In this document: piece after piece, positions 6,839 to 15,800 of the stretch
How positions within the stretch are numbered: the stretch's first letter is position 1
Layout: every line of letters starts with the position of its first letter
Assembly (NCBI GenBank): GCA_038231575.1
Contig: JBBRLB010000130.1
Location: 1-16,857, forward strand
Origin: CAITWF01 sp038231575
Lineage (GTDB): Bacteria > Verrucomicrobiota > Verrucomicrobiia > Opitutales > Opitutaceae
Direction of reading: 5' to 3'
DNA length: 16,857 nucleotides
Position numbers and translations under genes: made by a program
Notes under the pieces: model-generated
What the model saw: the letters and a program-made list of their open reading frames with translations, nothing else
Database searches by the model: none
Told to the model about the DNA's origin: nothing

Positions 6839-7855
6839 TCAATCGGCGGAAATCATGGCTTTTAGCACGGCCGGGTTGCCGGCGATCGTCTCCGGGAAAA
6901 CCTTGGGCGTGTCGGCCAGTGCGAAGCGATGGGTGATCCACGGACGCGTGTTGATGCGGCCGGCCTCGATGAGCGCAATGATGTCGCGGAACGTCTGCGC
7001 CACGGCGTTGCGGCTCGCGCACACGGTGATCTCCCGGCGATGGAAATTCGGATCGTTGAAGGCGACGTCGCCCTGAAAGAGTCCGACAAAAACGATCCGG
7101 CCGCCGTGGGCGATCAGGTCGAACGTCCCGGCCATCGACTTTGCGTTGCCCGTGGCATCGATCACGATTGTGGGCAGATCGCCGCCGCCGATTTCTTTCA
7201 GGCGGGCGGGTGACTCGGCGGGCGTGAATGTGTGTTTCACGCCGAGCTGGTCGCGACAAAACGCGAGGCGCGATTCGGCGACATCCATCACGGCGAGGGT
7301 CGCGCCGCTGATGAGGGCAAATTGAATCACGCTTAATCCGATGGGACCGGCACCGATGACGAGAACGAAATCCGCTTTTTTGATTTCAGCCCGCTCGATG
7401 GCGTGGGCGCCGATGCCCAACGTCTCAACCAAGGCGAGTTGTTCGTAGTCCAGTTTCGCGGAGCGGTGGAGCTTTCGCGCGGGGACCGCGATGAGCGATC
7501 GCATGCCCCCGTCGGAATGAACGCCGAGGACATTGAGCGTGGTGCAGCAGTTGGTTTTGCCCCGACGGCAGGCGATGCAATGTCCGCAGTTGAGGTAGGG
7601 CTCCAACGAACAGCGGTCACCAGCCTTGAGGCCGTGGGGCTCGCTGCCGGGATCGATGACTTCGACTCCCAGTTCGTGGCCGAGGATGCGCGGGTAGTTG
7701 AAGAACGGCTGCCGGCCGGCGAACGCGTGAAGGTCGGTGCCGCAAACGCCGATGCGGTGGACGCGCACAAGTGCTTCGCCCGGTGCGAGCGTGGGTTCCG
7801 GGGCATCGGAGCGCGCGGAGAATTTTCCCGGTTGGTCGAGCGTGATTTGCAGCAT
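6839..7855 (-). CDS. Zinc-dependent medium-chain dehydrogenase; candidate sugar-acid dehydrogenase
   Basis: A 338-aa MDR-family alcohol dehydrogenase. Catalytic zinc ligands are C38 (GVCGTD), H60-E61 (LGHELG) and probably E144. Structural zinc is held by C90, C93, C96 and C104 (CGHCIACRRGKTNCC). The coenzyme fold shows VIGAGPIGL (166-174), and an acidic D191 after the second strand suggests NAD. Relatives oxidise polyols, L-fucose, L-galactonate and similar compounds. In this operon the missing step is C4 oxidation of the 2-keto-3-deoxy acid, which would usually be done by a short-chain dehydrogenase. This assignment is inference; first-step sugar oxidation is the alternative. The start ATG follows the aldo/keto reductase stop by 3 nt (TGA CGC ATG). 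Both zinc sites are intact. Confidence 0.9.
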   Translation of the reverse strand: MLQITLDQPGKFSARSDAPEPTLAPGEALVRVHRIGVCGTDLHAFAGRQPFFNYPRILGHELGVEVIDPGSEPHGLKAGDRCSLEPYLNCGHCIACRRGKTNCCTTLNVLGVHSDGGMRSLIAVPARKLHRSAKLDYEQLALVETLGIGAHAIERAEIKKADFVLVIGAGPIGLSVIQFALISGATLAVMDVAESRLAFCRDQLGVKHTFTPAESPARLKEIGGGDLPTIVIDATGNAKSMAGTFDLIAHGGRIVFVGLFQGDVAFNDPNFHRREITVCASRNAVAQTFRDIIALIEAGRINTRPWITHRFALADTPKVFPETIAGNPAVLKAMISAD

Positions 7856-7858
7856 GCG

Positions 7859-8812
7859 TCAGGGAATGACCGGATCGCGGTTTTCGGGACGACCGCGGGT
7901 GAAGTTGTGATTATGGATTGGCTGCAACAGCTCGAGGACCTTGGCCATCAACTCGAAATCGATCGGCTCGTCGACGTAGGCGATGTTCTTCCGGATGTTG
8001 TCGGGATTGGCACTGCCAACCAGCGTAGTCGCGATGCCGGGGTGCGCGACGCAGAACTGGACGGCGAGCTTCACGATATCCGCGCCAACGGACTTACAGT
8101 AATCGACGGCCCGGCGCGCCCCCTCGATCATCGGCTTTGGCGCCGGATGCCACGACGGAACGCCACGCTCCGTGAGCAGCCCCATACCGGTGGGCGAGGC
8201 GTTGATGACGCCGACGTGTTTGTTGCGCAGGTAAGGCACGAGAGAATCGAGCGCCGTGTCGTTCAGTTCGTAGCGGCAAAACGACAGGATCGTTTCAACC
8301 ACTCCGGGGGAGGTGCGCTCGATCACGCTGGGAAAAACTTTCAGCGGCAAGGCGGTGATGCCGATGTGGCCGATGCGCCCGGCGTCGCGCAGTTGGACGA
8401 GCGCGGGGAGGGTTTCATTCACGATCTGATTGAGATCGGCGAACTCGAGATCGTGGCATTGCAGCAGAGCGAGGTGGTCGACGCCGAGACGGGCGCAGCT
8501 TTCGTCGAGGGAGCGAGTCACTCGCGCCGCGGAGAAATCGAACTGCCCGTTGTCGTATTGGCCGATCTTGGTGGCGAGGATGTAGCGATCACGTGCGATG
8601 CCCTTCAGGGCCCGGCCCAAGACAGTCTCCGCTTTGGTCGCGCCGTAGTAGGGCGACACGTCGATAAAATTCATTCCCAGATCGAGCGCGGTGTGGACGG
8701 TGCGGATCGCCTCGGTGTCGTCGGTGGCGCGGAAAACGCCCCCGAGCGACGAGGCGCCGAAGCTAAGAACGGAAACGTTGAGACCGGTGCGGCCGAGTTG
8801 GCGGTAGTGCAT
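7859..8812 (-). CDS. Aldo/keto reductase, probable L-fucose (L-galactose) dehydrogenase
   Basis: A 317-aa (alpha/beta)8 NAD(P) enzyme. The catalytic tetrad is visible: D51 and Y56 in NFIDVSPYYG, K82 in ILATKIGQY and H120 in LLQCHDLEF. Across its length the motif order (LGRTGLNVSVLSFGASSLGG, DFSAARVTRSLDES, GITALPLKVF, VINASPTGMGLLTERG, WHPAPKP) closely parallels plant L-galactose dehydrogenase and bacterial L-fucose dehydrogenases of this family. These oxidise C1 of L-galactose or L-fucose to the lactone; the two sugars differ only at C6. Lying 21 nt after the fucosidase stop, it is best read as the first intracellular step. ATG 8812 is preferred over an in-frame TTG at 8830, because the family N-terminus (MHYRQLGRTG) starts there. 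There is no signal peptide, so it is cytoplasmic. Confidence 0.9.
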   Translation of the reverse strand: MHYRQLGRTGLNVSVLSFGASSLGGVFRATDDTEAIRTVHTALDLGMNFIDVSPYYGATKAETVLGRALKGIARDRYILATKIGQYDNGQFDFSAARVTRSLDESCARLGVDHLALLQCHDLEFADLNQIVNETLPALVQLRDAGRIGHIGITALPLKVFPSVIERTSPGVVETILSFCRYELNDTALDSLVPYLRNKHVGVINASPTGMGLLTERGVPSWHPAPKPMIEGARRAVDYCKSVGADIVKLAVQFCVAHPGIATTLVGSANPDNIRKNIAYVDEPIDFELMAKVLELLQPIHNHNFTRGRPENRDPVIP

Positions 8813-8833
8813 GACGCAGCTTGCGATCAAGCC

Positions 8834-10465
8834 TCACGGGATGCGCAGGCGCAAGTCTCGGCCGTAGAGCGGGAGCAGCGGATGTTTTGCGACCGCGCGA
8901 AACTCGTAGGTGCGGCCGGAGGCCAGACCGTTCGCACTCGCGGAAAATGCGCCGAGTGAAGTGCGCGCGCCGACGGGCACGGCCGTCCATTTGTCCGGAC
9001 GATCATTGATGTCGAGGCCTGTGATGTCGCGGTATTCAAAGCCAACCTCGAGCGAGGTCGCATCACCTAGATTGAGGAGATTGCCGTCGCACACGACAGA
9101 GCGAGCGGCGGCGTCGAAGTTCACCTTGGTTGTGTCGATGCGCGGCGGCGTGAGCGCGGGCTGCACGTGGGTGAGCTTGATCACGATCGGGTTCGGCCAC
9201 TTGCGATCGTCGTGGAGGCGTTGGGTGTGCATCGCACGAATATGCAGCCCATCGGCTTCCTGCTTGAACGTGGTCTTCGGAACCACGGTCGGTTGATATT
9301 CGAGCACCTTGTCGTTTTGGCCGAGGATGGAGACTTCGGTTTGCTGGGTGGTGCGGACGGACTTCAAAACAAGATCCTTCCACGCCCCGTCGGCCCACGG
9401 TTCAGTGCGCTCGACGATCGCGTAAAGCGTGTCGGCGTCCTTGCGCTTGGTGAACCAGATGTCGCGTTCGTTGGTGATGACCCACGGGCGGACGGCGTAG
9501 ATGCACTCTTGGTTGACGAACATCCACAGCGCCATCTCGCGCAAGCGCTCCTCTTGTTCAAGGGGGAGTTCGCCGTCGGGCTTCGGGCCGACGTTGAGGA
9601 GGAGGTTGCCGCCCTTCGCGCGCGTCTCGATCAGCAGCGCGATGCACTGACCGCCGGATTTGTAGGTTTCGAGCGTCGGCTGATAACCCCAGCCGTGGCC
9701 CATTGTAAGGCACGATTCCCACGCGCCCTCGAGCGGCACGCCGGGGATGGTCTGCTCCGGTGTGGGAATCGCGCCGCGCGTGACGACGATATTGGGCTGC
9801 GTCTGCCACGCGACTTCGCGCAAGCCCTGCGGCTCGCCGTCGAAAAACATGACATCAATCGGGCCGTAGTTCGTGAGCAATTCACGAACCTGCTCCTGAT
9901 CGTGCTTCATCAGGCCGGGGTTTTGCGAAGGCTGCACGGCCGGAATGTTGCGCTGAAGGGTGATGCCGTTTTTCCAGAGCCACCAGAAATCATCCGGCGA
10001 GTGGTAGAAACCGGGTGCGATATTCTGCGCGCGAAAGGCGTTTACGATCTCGCCCGTGAGATCGCGTTTGAAGGGCGTGTTCGCGACGGTGAAATCGGTC
10101 GTGCGCGAGGGCCACAGGCAGAAGCCCGCGTGATGCTTCGCCGTGAGCACGACGTAGCGCACACCGGCGAGCTTCGCGAGGGCGGCCCAATCCTCGGGGT
10201 GAAATTTGCGCGGGTTAAACGTCTTCGGCAGCTCCGCGAAATAGCGCGTCGTGTAGTCGTCGGACGCGCCGACGAGCGAGTGCGAGATGACGGTGCCGAG
10301 CTGCGAGTCGACGTTCCAGTGGATGAACAGGCCGAAGCCCTGATCGCGGAACCACTCGAGGCGCTCGGGCTTGTTGAGCGAGCCGGCGCTGGGGTCTTGC
10401 ACGGCGGCGGCGACGCGGCTGCCAAGACCGAGGGCGAGGAGAAAGGCGAGGAGCGGGGATTTCAT
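8834..10465 (-). CDS. Secreted GH29 alpha-L-fucosidase
   Basis: An approximately 543-aa glycoside hydrolase family 29 enzyme that removes terminal alpha-L-fucose from glycans. A signal peptide (MKSPLLAFLLALGLGSRVAAA, cleavage after AAA) points to the periplasm or cell surface. The catalytic barrel includes FGLFIHWN, LTAKHHAGFCLWPSRTTDF (about 109-127), GFYHSPDDFWW and the nucleophile in IDVMFFDGE (D about 209). WESCLTMGHGWGY (E about 250) is the usual acid/base region. KGGNLLLNVGPKPDGELP closes the barrel. About the last 95 residues (SLEVGFEYRDI...GRTYEFRAVAKH) look like a fibronectin-III-type beta domain. ATG 10465 gives the cleanest signal peptide; ATG 10477 and GTG 10486 are possible. It heads the catabolic run, 60 nt after the lipoprotein stop. 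Confidence 0.93.
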   Translation of the reverse strand: MKSPLLAFLLALGLGSRVAAAVQDPSAGSLNKPERLEWFRDQGFGLFIHWNVDSQLGTVISHSLVGASDDYTTRYFAELPKTFNPRKFHPEDWAALAKLAGVRYVVLTAKHHAGFCLWPSRTTDFTVANTPFKRDLTGEIVNAFRAQNIAPGFYHSPDDFWWLWKNGITLQRNIPAVQPSQNPGLMKHDQEQVRELLTNYGPIDVMFFDGEPQGLREVAWQTQPNIVVTRGAIPTPEQTIPGVPLEGAWESCLTMGHGWGYQPTLETYKSGGQCIALLIETRAKGGNLLLNVGPKPDGELPLEQEERLREMALWMFVNQECIYAVRPWVITNERDIWFTKRKDADTLYAIVERTEPWADGAWKDLVLKSVRTTQQTEVSILGQNDKVLEYQPTVVPKTTFKQEADGLHIRAMHTQRLHDDRKWPNPIVIKLTHVQPALTPPRIDTTKVNFDAAARSVVCDGNLLNLGDATSLEVGFEYRDITGLDINDRPDKWTAVPVGARTSLGAFSASANGLASGRTYEFRAVAKHPLLPLYGRDLRLRIP

Positions 10466-10525
10466 CGGGACACTCATTCGTTTCACGTGAGCGCCCGCGT
10501 GTCCATCGCGAGTGCACGCGAGGGG

Positions 10526-10942
10526 TCACTTCGCGTTAAAAAGCGATCCGAGCAGTTCGTGGACGACTTCGGCGGGCGGCTTCGCTTTCGGCGTGGGCTG
10601 ATAGAAGCGGCCGTCGGCGAGTTTCTTCTCGGTGCGGGCCGTGTGCATCTCGAAGGTGAGTTCGATCAGGTAGGTTTTGAAATCCCACTCCCAGCGATCG
10701 TCGTAGGTCAGGACGGCGTCCGCGTTTTCGGGCAGGAGCGTGAGTGGGCCGGAGGAGGCGCGGTGACCGCGTTGCTGGAGTTCGTGGACGAGCAGTTCGT
10801 CGATGTGATGATCGTCGGTGAGGCGATGCACGACGTAGATGTGCTGGAACGGCGTCAGATCGACGACGGTGCGCGTGTTGACCGACGAGCAGCCGGCGAG
10901 GCAGATGAATCCGAGGAGGGCAAGAAGGTGCAGGGGTTTCAT
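10526..10942 (-). CDS. Small lipoprotein of unknown function
   Basis: A 138-aa protein beginning MKPLHLLALLGFICLAGCSS: a signal peptide with the lipobox LAGC, so lipid attachment at C18 is expected. The mature part is mixed alpha/beta with ADAVLTYDDRWEWDFKTYLIELTFEMH (about 75-100) and a C-terminal PAEVVHELLGSLF. I recall similar D-x-W-x-W-D lipoproteins among many bacteria but cannot name the family or a function. It lies between the TMTC-like gene (67 nt upstream) and the fucosidase gene (60 nt downstream). Whether it belongs to either transcription unit is not clear from the sequence. The start is fixed by the signal peptide; no good ribosome-binding site is seen. Confidence 0.85.
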   Translation of the reverse strand: MKPLHLLALLGFICLAGCSSVNTRTVVDLTPFQHIYVVHRLTDDHHIDELLVHELQQRGHRASSGPLTLLPENADAVLTYDDRWEWDFKTYLIELTFEMHTARTEKKLADGRFYQPTPKAKPPAEVVHELLGSLFNAK

Positions 10943-11009
10943 CAGAGGCGGCCGAAGATTGACGCAAAGCGTGCGCCAACGATGCGCGGGCGCAAACGCG
11001 AGCGAGGGA

Positions 11010-12761
11010 TCAGCGCAACGCCTCGCGGGCGAGCTGAAGATTCGCCCGCGCCCGCGCATCGTCCGGGCGCAGGCGGAGGACCGCTTCGTATTCGATGATC
11101 GCCTCGGGGGTGCGGCCCTGCAGAAGGAGGACGTTGCCGAGATTGGCGTGGGCGGGCGCGTGGTCGGGCTGGAGCCGGAGGGTGCGCTGGTAGGCGGCGG
11201 CGGCCTCGGCGAATTTCTCCTCGCGAACAAAAGCGTTGCCGAGAGCGAAAAATTCCTCGGCCTCCCCCGGCTCGCGGCTGGGCAGCGCGGCCAGAAGCGG
11301 CGCCGCCTCCGCGGCGCGGCCGAGTTGCAGCAGCGCGAGTGCGCGATTGCGCTCGGCGGAGAGATGCGACGGATCGAGCGTGAGCGCACGGGCGAAATAC
11401 GGGAGCGCATCGGCCGGGCGGCCCGCATGGAGCAGCGCGACGCCCAGCGCGGTGAGCGTGCGAGCATGCGGGCGGTGGGCGACCGCGTTTTGCCAGATCG
11501 CGAGGGGCGAGGCGTAGTCGGCATTGCGCGCGAAGGTGAAACCAAGACACGGGACGGAGAGGGCGAAGGCGGCGTAGTGCGCGCGCGGTCCGAAGACGCG
11601 GCGCGCGCCGAGCGCGAGGGCGGTGAGGACGGCAGCGAGCGGGAGATACATCCGGTGCTCGGCGATCGTCTGGGTGACGAGCGGGACGACGCTGGAACTT
11701 GGCGCGAGGAGAAGGAAGAAAATCGCGCCCAGAAAACCGAGGCGGGGTTGGCGCGCGAGCGCGTAAACCGTCGTGGCGAGCAGCGTGAGGATCACGAGAC
11801 CTTGCCACCACACGGCGGCGAGGGAAGAGACGACGGCGGTGCCGTAGTCGAGCACGAGCGGGTGGGGCCAGAACGCGAGGCGGAGGTAGAGGACAAGAGC
11901 GTCGGCTTGAGTCAGCAGGTAATGCCACGGCGAAATCCCGAGGCCGAAACCGGCCGAGGCGCCGCGCGCGCCGCCGCCGCCAAGGACGAGCAGTGCGAGC
12001 AAGAGCCACGTGGCGGCGAGCGCGGCGTAAAAGCGCGGGCGCGTGCGGAGGGCGGTGGAATAACTTTTCGCGAGGAACGCGCGATCGTAGAGGAGGACGG
12101 CGAGCGGGGCGGTGACCATGACCTCCTTCGTGGCCATGCCGAGGAGGCACGCGGCGACCGAGAGCGAGAGCCAAAAGTGGCGGAGGGGTGCAACGCCCGG
12201 GTCACCCAATGCGTGACCGTCGCTCGCGCGGGCGAAGGCGTAGAGGGTGAACAAATAAAAAACACCGCAGAGGAGTTCGGTGCGCTGCGCGATGCAGACG
12301 ACAGTCTCGGTTTGAAGCGGATGGAGCGACCAGAGTAAGGCGATCGCAAAGGCGGTGGCGGTGGCAGAAGAAAAATTACAGAAGGAAAAAGTTCGCCGCA
12401 GGAGGCCGAAGAGCGTGAGCGCGGCGCAGACGTGGAACGCGAGGTTGAGCGCATGGTAACTCCACGTGTGATCGCCGCTGAGGGCGTAGTTGAGCGCGAA
12501 GGTGGCGTTGACGAGCGGGCGGCCGGTGGTGGTGCTGCCGTCGGTGGGTGGGGCGAAGATCGCGAGGGAAGCGAGCCGGCGGATCGTGGGGTTTTTCAGG
12601 ACGGCGCCGGCGTCGTCGAAAATGAACGGAGCGGAGAGGCTGTTGGCGTAGGCGAGGACAATCGCGATTATGAGCAACGCGGGGAGGAGCCAGCGATGGG
12701 ACGAAGATGCCAGAGACGACGAAGGGAACGAAGGGGGGGAAGGCACGGCGGCGAACGACAA
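11010..12761 (-). CDS. TMTC-like multi-pass membrane protein with C-terminal TPR repeats
   Basis: A protein of about 583 aa. Residues 25-420 hold roughly ten hydrophobic helices. The first periplasmic loop carries the acidic motif FIFDDAGAVLKNP (D49-D50), and WSLHPLQTETVVCIAQRTELL and QTIAEHRMYLPLAAV follow. These are marks of the TMTC/GT-C group, whose animal members are protein O-mannosyltransferases. From about 433 to the end there are four TPR-like units (ALGVALLHAGRPADALPYFARALTLDP and repeats). This suggests a membrane glycosyltransferase that acts on, or assembles with, other proteins; donor and acceptor are unknown. The start is uncertain: TTG 12761 is the longest option and GTG 12746 another, with no clear ribosome-binding site. 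It begins just after the receptor's terminator, so it probably has its own promoter. No link to fucose use is evident beyond position. Confidence 0.85.
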   Translation of the reverse strand: MSFAAVPSPPSFPSSSLASSSHRWLLPALLIIAIVLAYANSLSAPFIFDDAGAVLKNPTIRRLASLAIFAPPTDGSTTTGRPLVNATFALNYALSGDHTWSYHALNLAFHVCAALTLFGLLRRTFSFCNFSSATATAFAIALLWSLHPLQTETVVCIAQRTELLCGVFYLFTLYAFARASDGHALGDPGVAPLRHFWLSLSVAACLLGMATKEVMVTAPLAVLLYDRAFLAKSYSTALRTRPRFYAALAATWLLLALLVLGGGGARGASAGFGLGISPWHYLLTQADALVLYLRLAFWPHPLVLDYGTAVVSSLAAVWWQGLVILTLLATTVYALARQPRLGFLGAIFFLLLAPSSSVVPLVTQTIAEHRMYLPLAAVLTALALGARRVFGPRAHYAAFALSVPCLGFTFARNADYASPLAIWQNAVAHRPHARTLTALGVALLHAGRPADALPYFARALTLDPSHLSAERNRALALLQLGRAAEAAPLLAALPSREPGEAEEFFALGNAFVREEKFAEAAAAYQRTLRLQPDHAPAHANLGNVLLLQGRTPEAIIEYEAVLRLRPDDARARANLQLAREALR

Positions 12762-12792
12762 ACGCAGGGTGAGAACGGTCGAGAAGGAGGGA

Positions 12793-12823
12793 CAAAAAAG
12801 CTCCCTCGGTGAGGAGGGAGCTT
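12793..12823 (-). terminator. Intrinsic terminator of the TonB-dependent receptor gene
   Basis: Bases 12798-12807 and 12814-12823 form a perfect 10-bp stem with a 6-nt loop. On the minus strand the stem is followed by a run of six T (complement of AAAAAA at 12794-12799). It lies 45 nt past the receptor stop codon. The plus strand has no T run after the stem, so termination is one-directional. Confidence 0.88.
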
Positions 12824-12867
12824 CGAGTGTGACTTGCGATCAAGTCAGCAAAAAATCTGCGTGCGGC

Positions 12868-15800
12868 TTAGAACGTGAATTTCGAGGTGAGCACGAACTG
12901 CCGCGGGTCGATGATGCGGTAAGACCACGGCTTGCCGTCGAAGTTGACGGCCGTGGGCGTGAGGCGGCCGCCCTCGGTCACGTTGTTGACGTTGAGCTGG
13001 ATCTTCCAGCCGATTTTTTCGCCGAAAATTTTCCGGCCATAGGCGATCCAGAGATCGGTGTAGTAATTGCCGCTGTCGTAAACCGGCTTGGAGGGATCGG
13101 CGAAGTTGAGGACGCCAGGCGCGTTGACCGGGTCGTTCACCCGGCCGAGGAAGCCGATCGCGGCGCGTGATTCCCAGCGTTCGCTGCCGCCGAGCGAGAA
13201 GCCCTTGAGCCGGCCTTCGCCGAAGCGGTAGTTGGTGAGGAACGAGGCGTGATACTGGCGCTGGTCAGCGGCCGTCACGCCCTCGAGGGCCTTGGCGAGC
13301 GCGACCTGGGAGACAACGACGTTGTTGAAGTAGCCTTGCGGGCTGGTGTTGCCATCGGTGTTCTCGGCTTGGGCGACATTTACGAAGCCGTAGCCGCTCC
13401 AAAAATTTTTCAGCGACCACTTGCGAACAACTCCGTCCGGGTTTCCCGCAGCGGTGAAATCCGGAATCTCGGCAGCGACGTTTTGCTGGCTCCAAGCCGG
13501 CAGACGCGCCGCCAGCCAGGTGTCGTATTGCGGCACGACGTTGACATAGCTGGTCTTTTGCTTGTCGGCGGTGAACTTGAGCGTCCAGTTGTTCGACGGA
13601 TTATAGGTGAGCTGCACCTCCATGCCCTTCGCCTTGCTATCCTGGGTGCCGCCGACCGCGACGCCGCTATAATAATTGAGCGGCAGGTGGATCAGGTCGT
13701 AGATTTTCTGCTGGTTGGCAGCGTCGCTGACGTTGTTGACGGCATCGGTGTTCCACAGCGGGGTCGAGGTGATTTGGGCGAGCGTCCGGCCGGCGGCGAT
13801 CCCGTTGCGGATGCGCTGGACGGCGCTGGCCCACGGGATGCCGGTGGTGGTGTCGGAGTAAGCGAGACGGCCGAGCAACGTGCCAGCGGAACCAGTGCGT
13901 TCGGACTGCGTCTGGGTGTCATACCAGTTGATGCGTGCGACGAGTTTGTTGTTGAAGAGATTGAAACCGAAACCGCCGTCCTTGCCTTTGCCGGTGGGCT
14001 TCGGCAACGGCTTCTTGAAGTAGTCGGTCTGGAAGGTCGCGGGCGGATTGAAGTTTTCCGACTGGTTGTAATAGAGCGTGAGTCCGTTGAGGAGTTCGGA
14101 GGCCGGGCCCGAGTCGCCGGCGATGCTCTTCACGATCGCGGTGCCGCGGAGCGGACGGAAAGCGCCGCCGTAAGTCTTGGTGTTGCCGCTCAATTCGTCC
14201 CAACGCCACCAGCGGCTCATGACCAGATCGTGGTTGATGATGCCGGTGGAGTTGTTGCTGAACAGCTGGGCGTTCGTGAGGGCGGGTTCGTAAACGACGC
14301 CGTTCACATCGCTCAATGCGCCCGGGGTCGTGATGCGCGCGCGGTATTTGTCGTGACGCCAGCCGACGGTGGTGACGAGGCGGTCGTCCCAGAAATGACT
14401 CTGGGCGGCGAGCGTCCAACTCCGCACTTCGCGCTGCGTGCGGAAGCTGCCGGCGCTCGAGAACAGCGCCTGCTCCACGATGGTGTCTTTTTGGAACTGG
14501 CCGGTGCCATAATTGTAAACCTGGACTTGGGAGGTGACCGGCCGATCGAAACCCTGATTGCCGTAGAAGCCGCTCGCGTGCGTGACCACGCCCTGCGCCT
14601 GGCCGGGATCGGCGAGATAGTATTTCCGCATGAGGGCCGTGCTCAACGCCTTCTGCTGGCCGGCGAGCGTGAGGTTCGTAATGTAGCGCAGCTTGGCATC
14701 GGCATCGCCATCGACGAAGCCGTTGCGCCAGCGCTCGATCGCGCGCTTCGAATCCTGTCCGGTCCAAAGTGCGAGCAACCGGTGGCGGCCAAGGAAGCTG
14801 AGGAAGCCGTGATCCTTCTTCAGGTCGAGATCGTAGGCGAGCATCGCGCGGTAGTTGTCATCGGTCTGGGGATTATAAAACGTGTCGAGCCCCCCGCCCA
14901 CGCCCTCGGAGATAAACGGCAGCCCAAAATATGGATTCACCCGGCCGTCAGGCAGCTTCTGGTTGGTATCGACGGAGATCGTGTTACCGGTGAGCTGGCC
15001 CATGGTGTAGTTTTCCGTGGACTCGATGTCCTGACGCAACCAGCCGGCGCTGAAGAAGAGGTCGGGGGTGATTTGCTGCTCCAGTTCAAGGTTGTAGTTA
15101 CTGGAGCGCGTGCGTGCGAAATTGGTCTGTGCGATGTTATACTTCCGCCAATTGTAGATCGCCTTGTTGGTGACGGCGGGGAGCTGGTAGTTGCCGTAGA
15201 GCCCGCCATTGACGACTGCATAGGTCTGGGTGGGAAACGCCGGGTTGGCGACTGCGACGGGAAACGAGTAGGTCGACGAACTCCACTGGCGGTCCAGAAG
15301 CAGGTAGCGAGGATCCTGCGCGACCCAGCCCAGCGCCGCGAGCGACGTGGTTGCCGTGGCGGGATTGGTCTGCGCGGTCGGATAGTTGACGCCGGCAACC
15401 AGCGGATTGCGCTGAAAGAAATCGACCGACGCACCGCCGTTGATCAGGCGAATCGGGCGCCCAGTGTCTTCAAAATTTATGCCCTGCACAAACTGGGGAT
15501 TCAACGTGGTGTTCGCCGGAGTGGTTGGCAAAAAATAGGTGCTCGGTGCGCCAGCGCCAAGGATGCTGCCGGCGACATAGCCCGGCGAATTCGTATTGGA
15601 AACGAAGGGGCCGATCTGCCGGCCCGTGTCGAGAATGGTCACGGTGCGCGTGGTGGGATCGTAGGCCGGGCGGCCGGCTTGGAACCAGGGCGTGACGAAG
15701 TCGCGGGGCGTGAGGAAATTTGGCCGGTTGGCGTCGTTTTGGTAATTCTCGGCGAAGCCGCGAATGACCGTCTTGCTAAACGGCTTGAACGTAAGGGCGC

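Noticed and set aside
10496..10521. Imperfect dyad around TCGCGAGTGCACGCGA as an operator or terminator before the fucosidase
   Set aside because: The arms are only 5 bp, in very GC-rich sequence, and no T run follows. It is not distinguishable from chance.
9167..11098. Open frame of 643 codons on the plus strand across the fucosidase and lipoprotein genes
   Set aside because: It spans two genes with recognisable domains on the opposite strand and has no recognisable motif itself. It is a product of high GC and few stop codons.
10943..11545. Upstream in-frame extension of the lipoprotein gene (frame open to 11545)
   Set aside because: The extension overlaps the TPR region of the TMTC-like gene in another frame and is low-complexity Arg/Ser/Pro. 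The signal peptide with lipobox at 10942 fixes the true start.
10839..12338. Open frame of 499 codons on the plus strand over the TMTC-like gene
   Set aside because: Extremely Arg/Glu/Gly-rich and antisense to a membrane protein with TPRs; codon-shadow composition.
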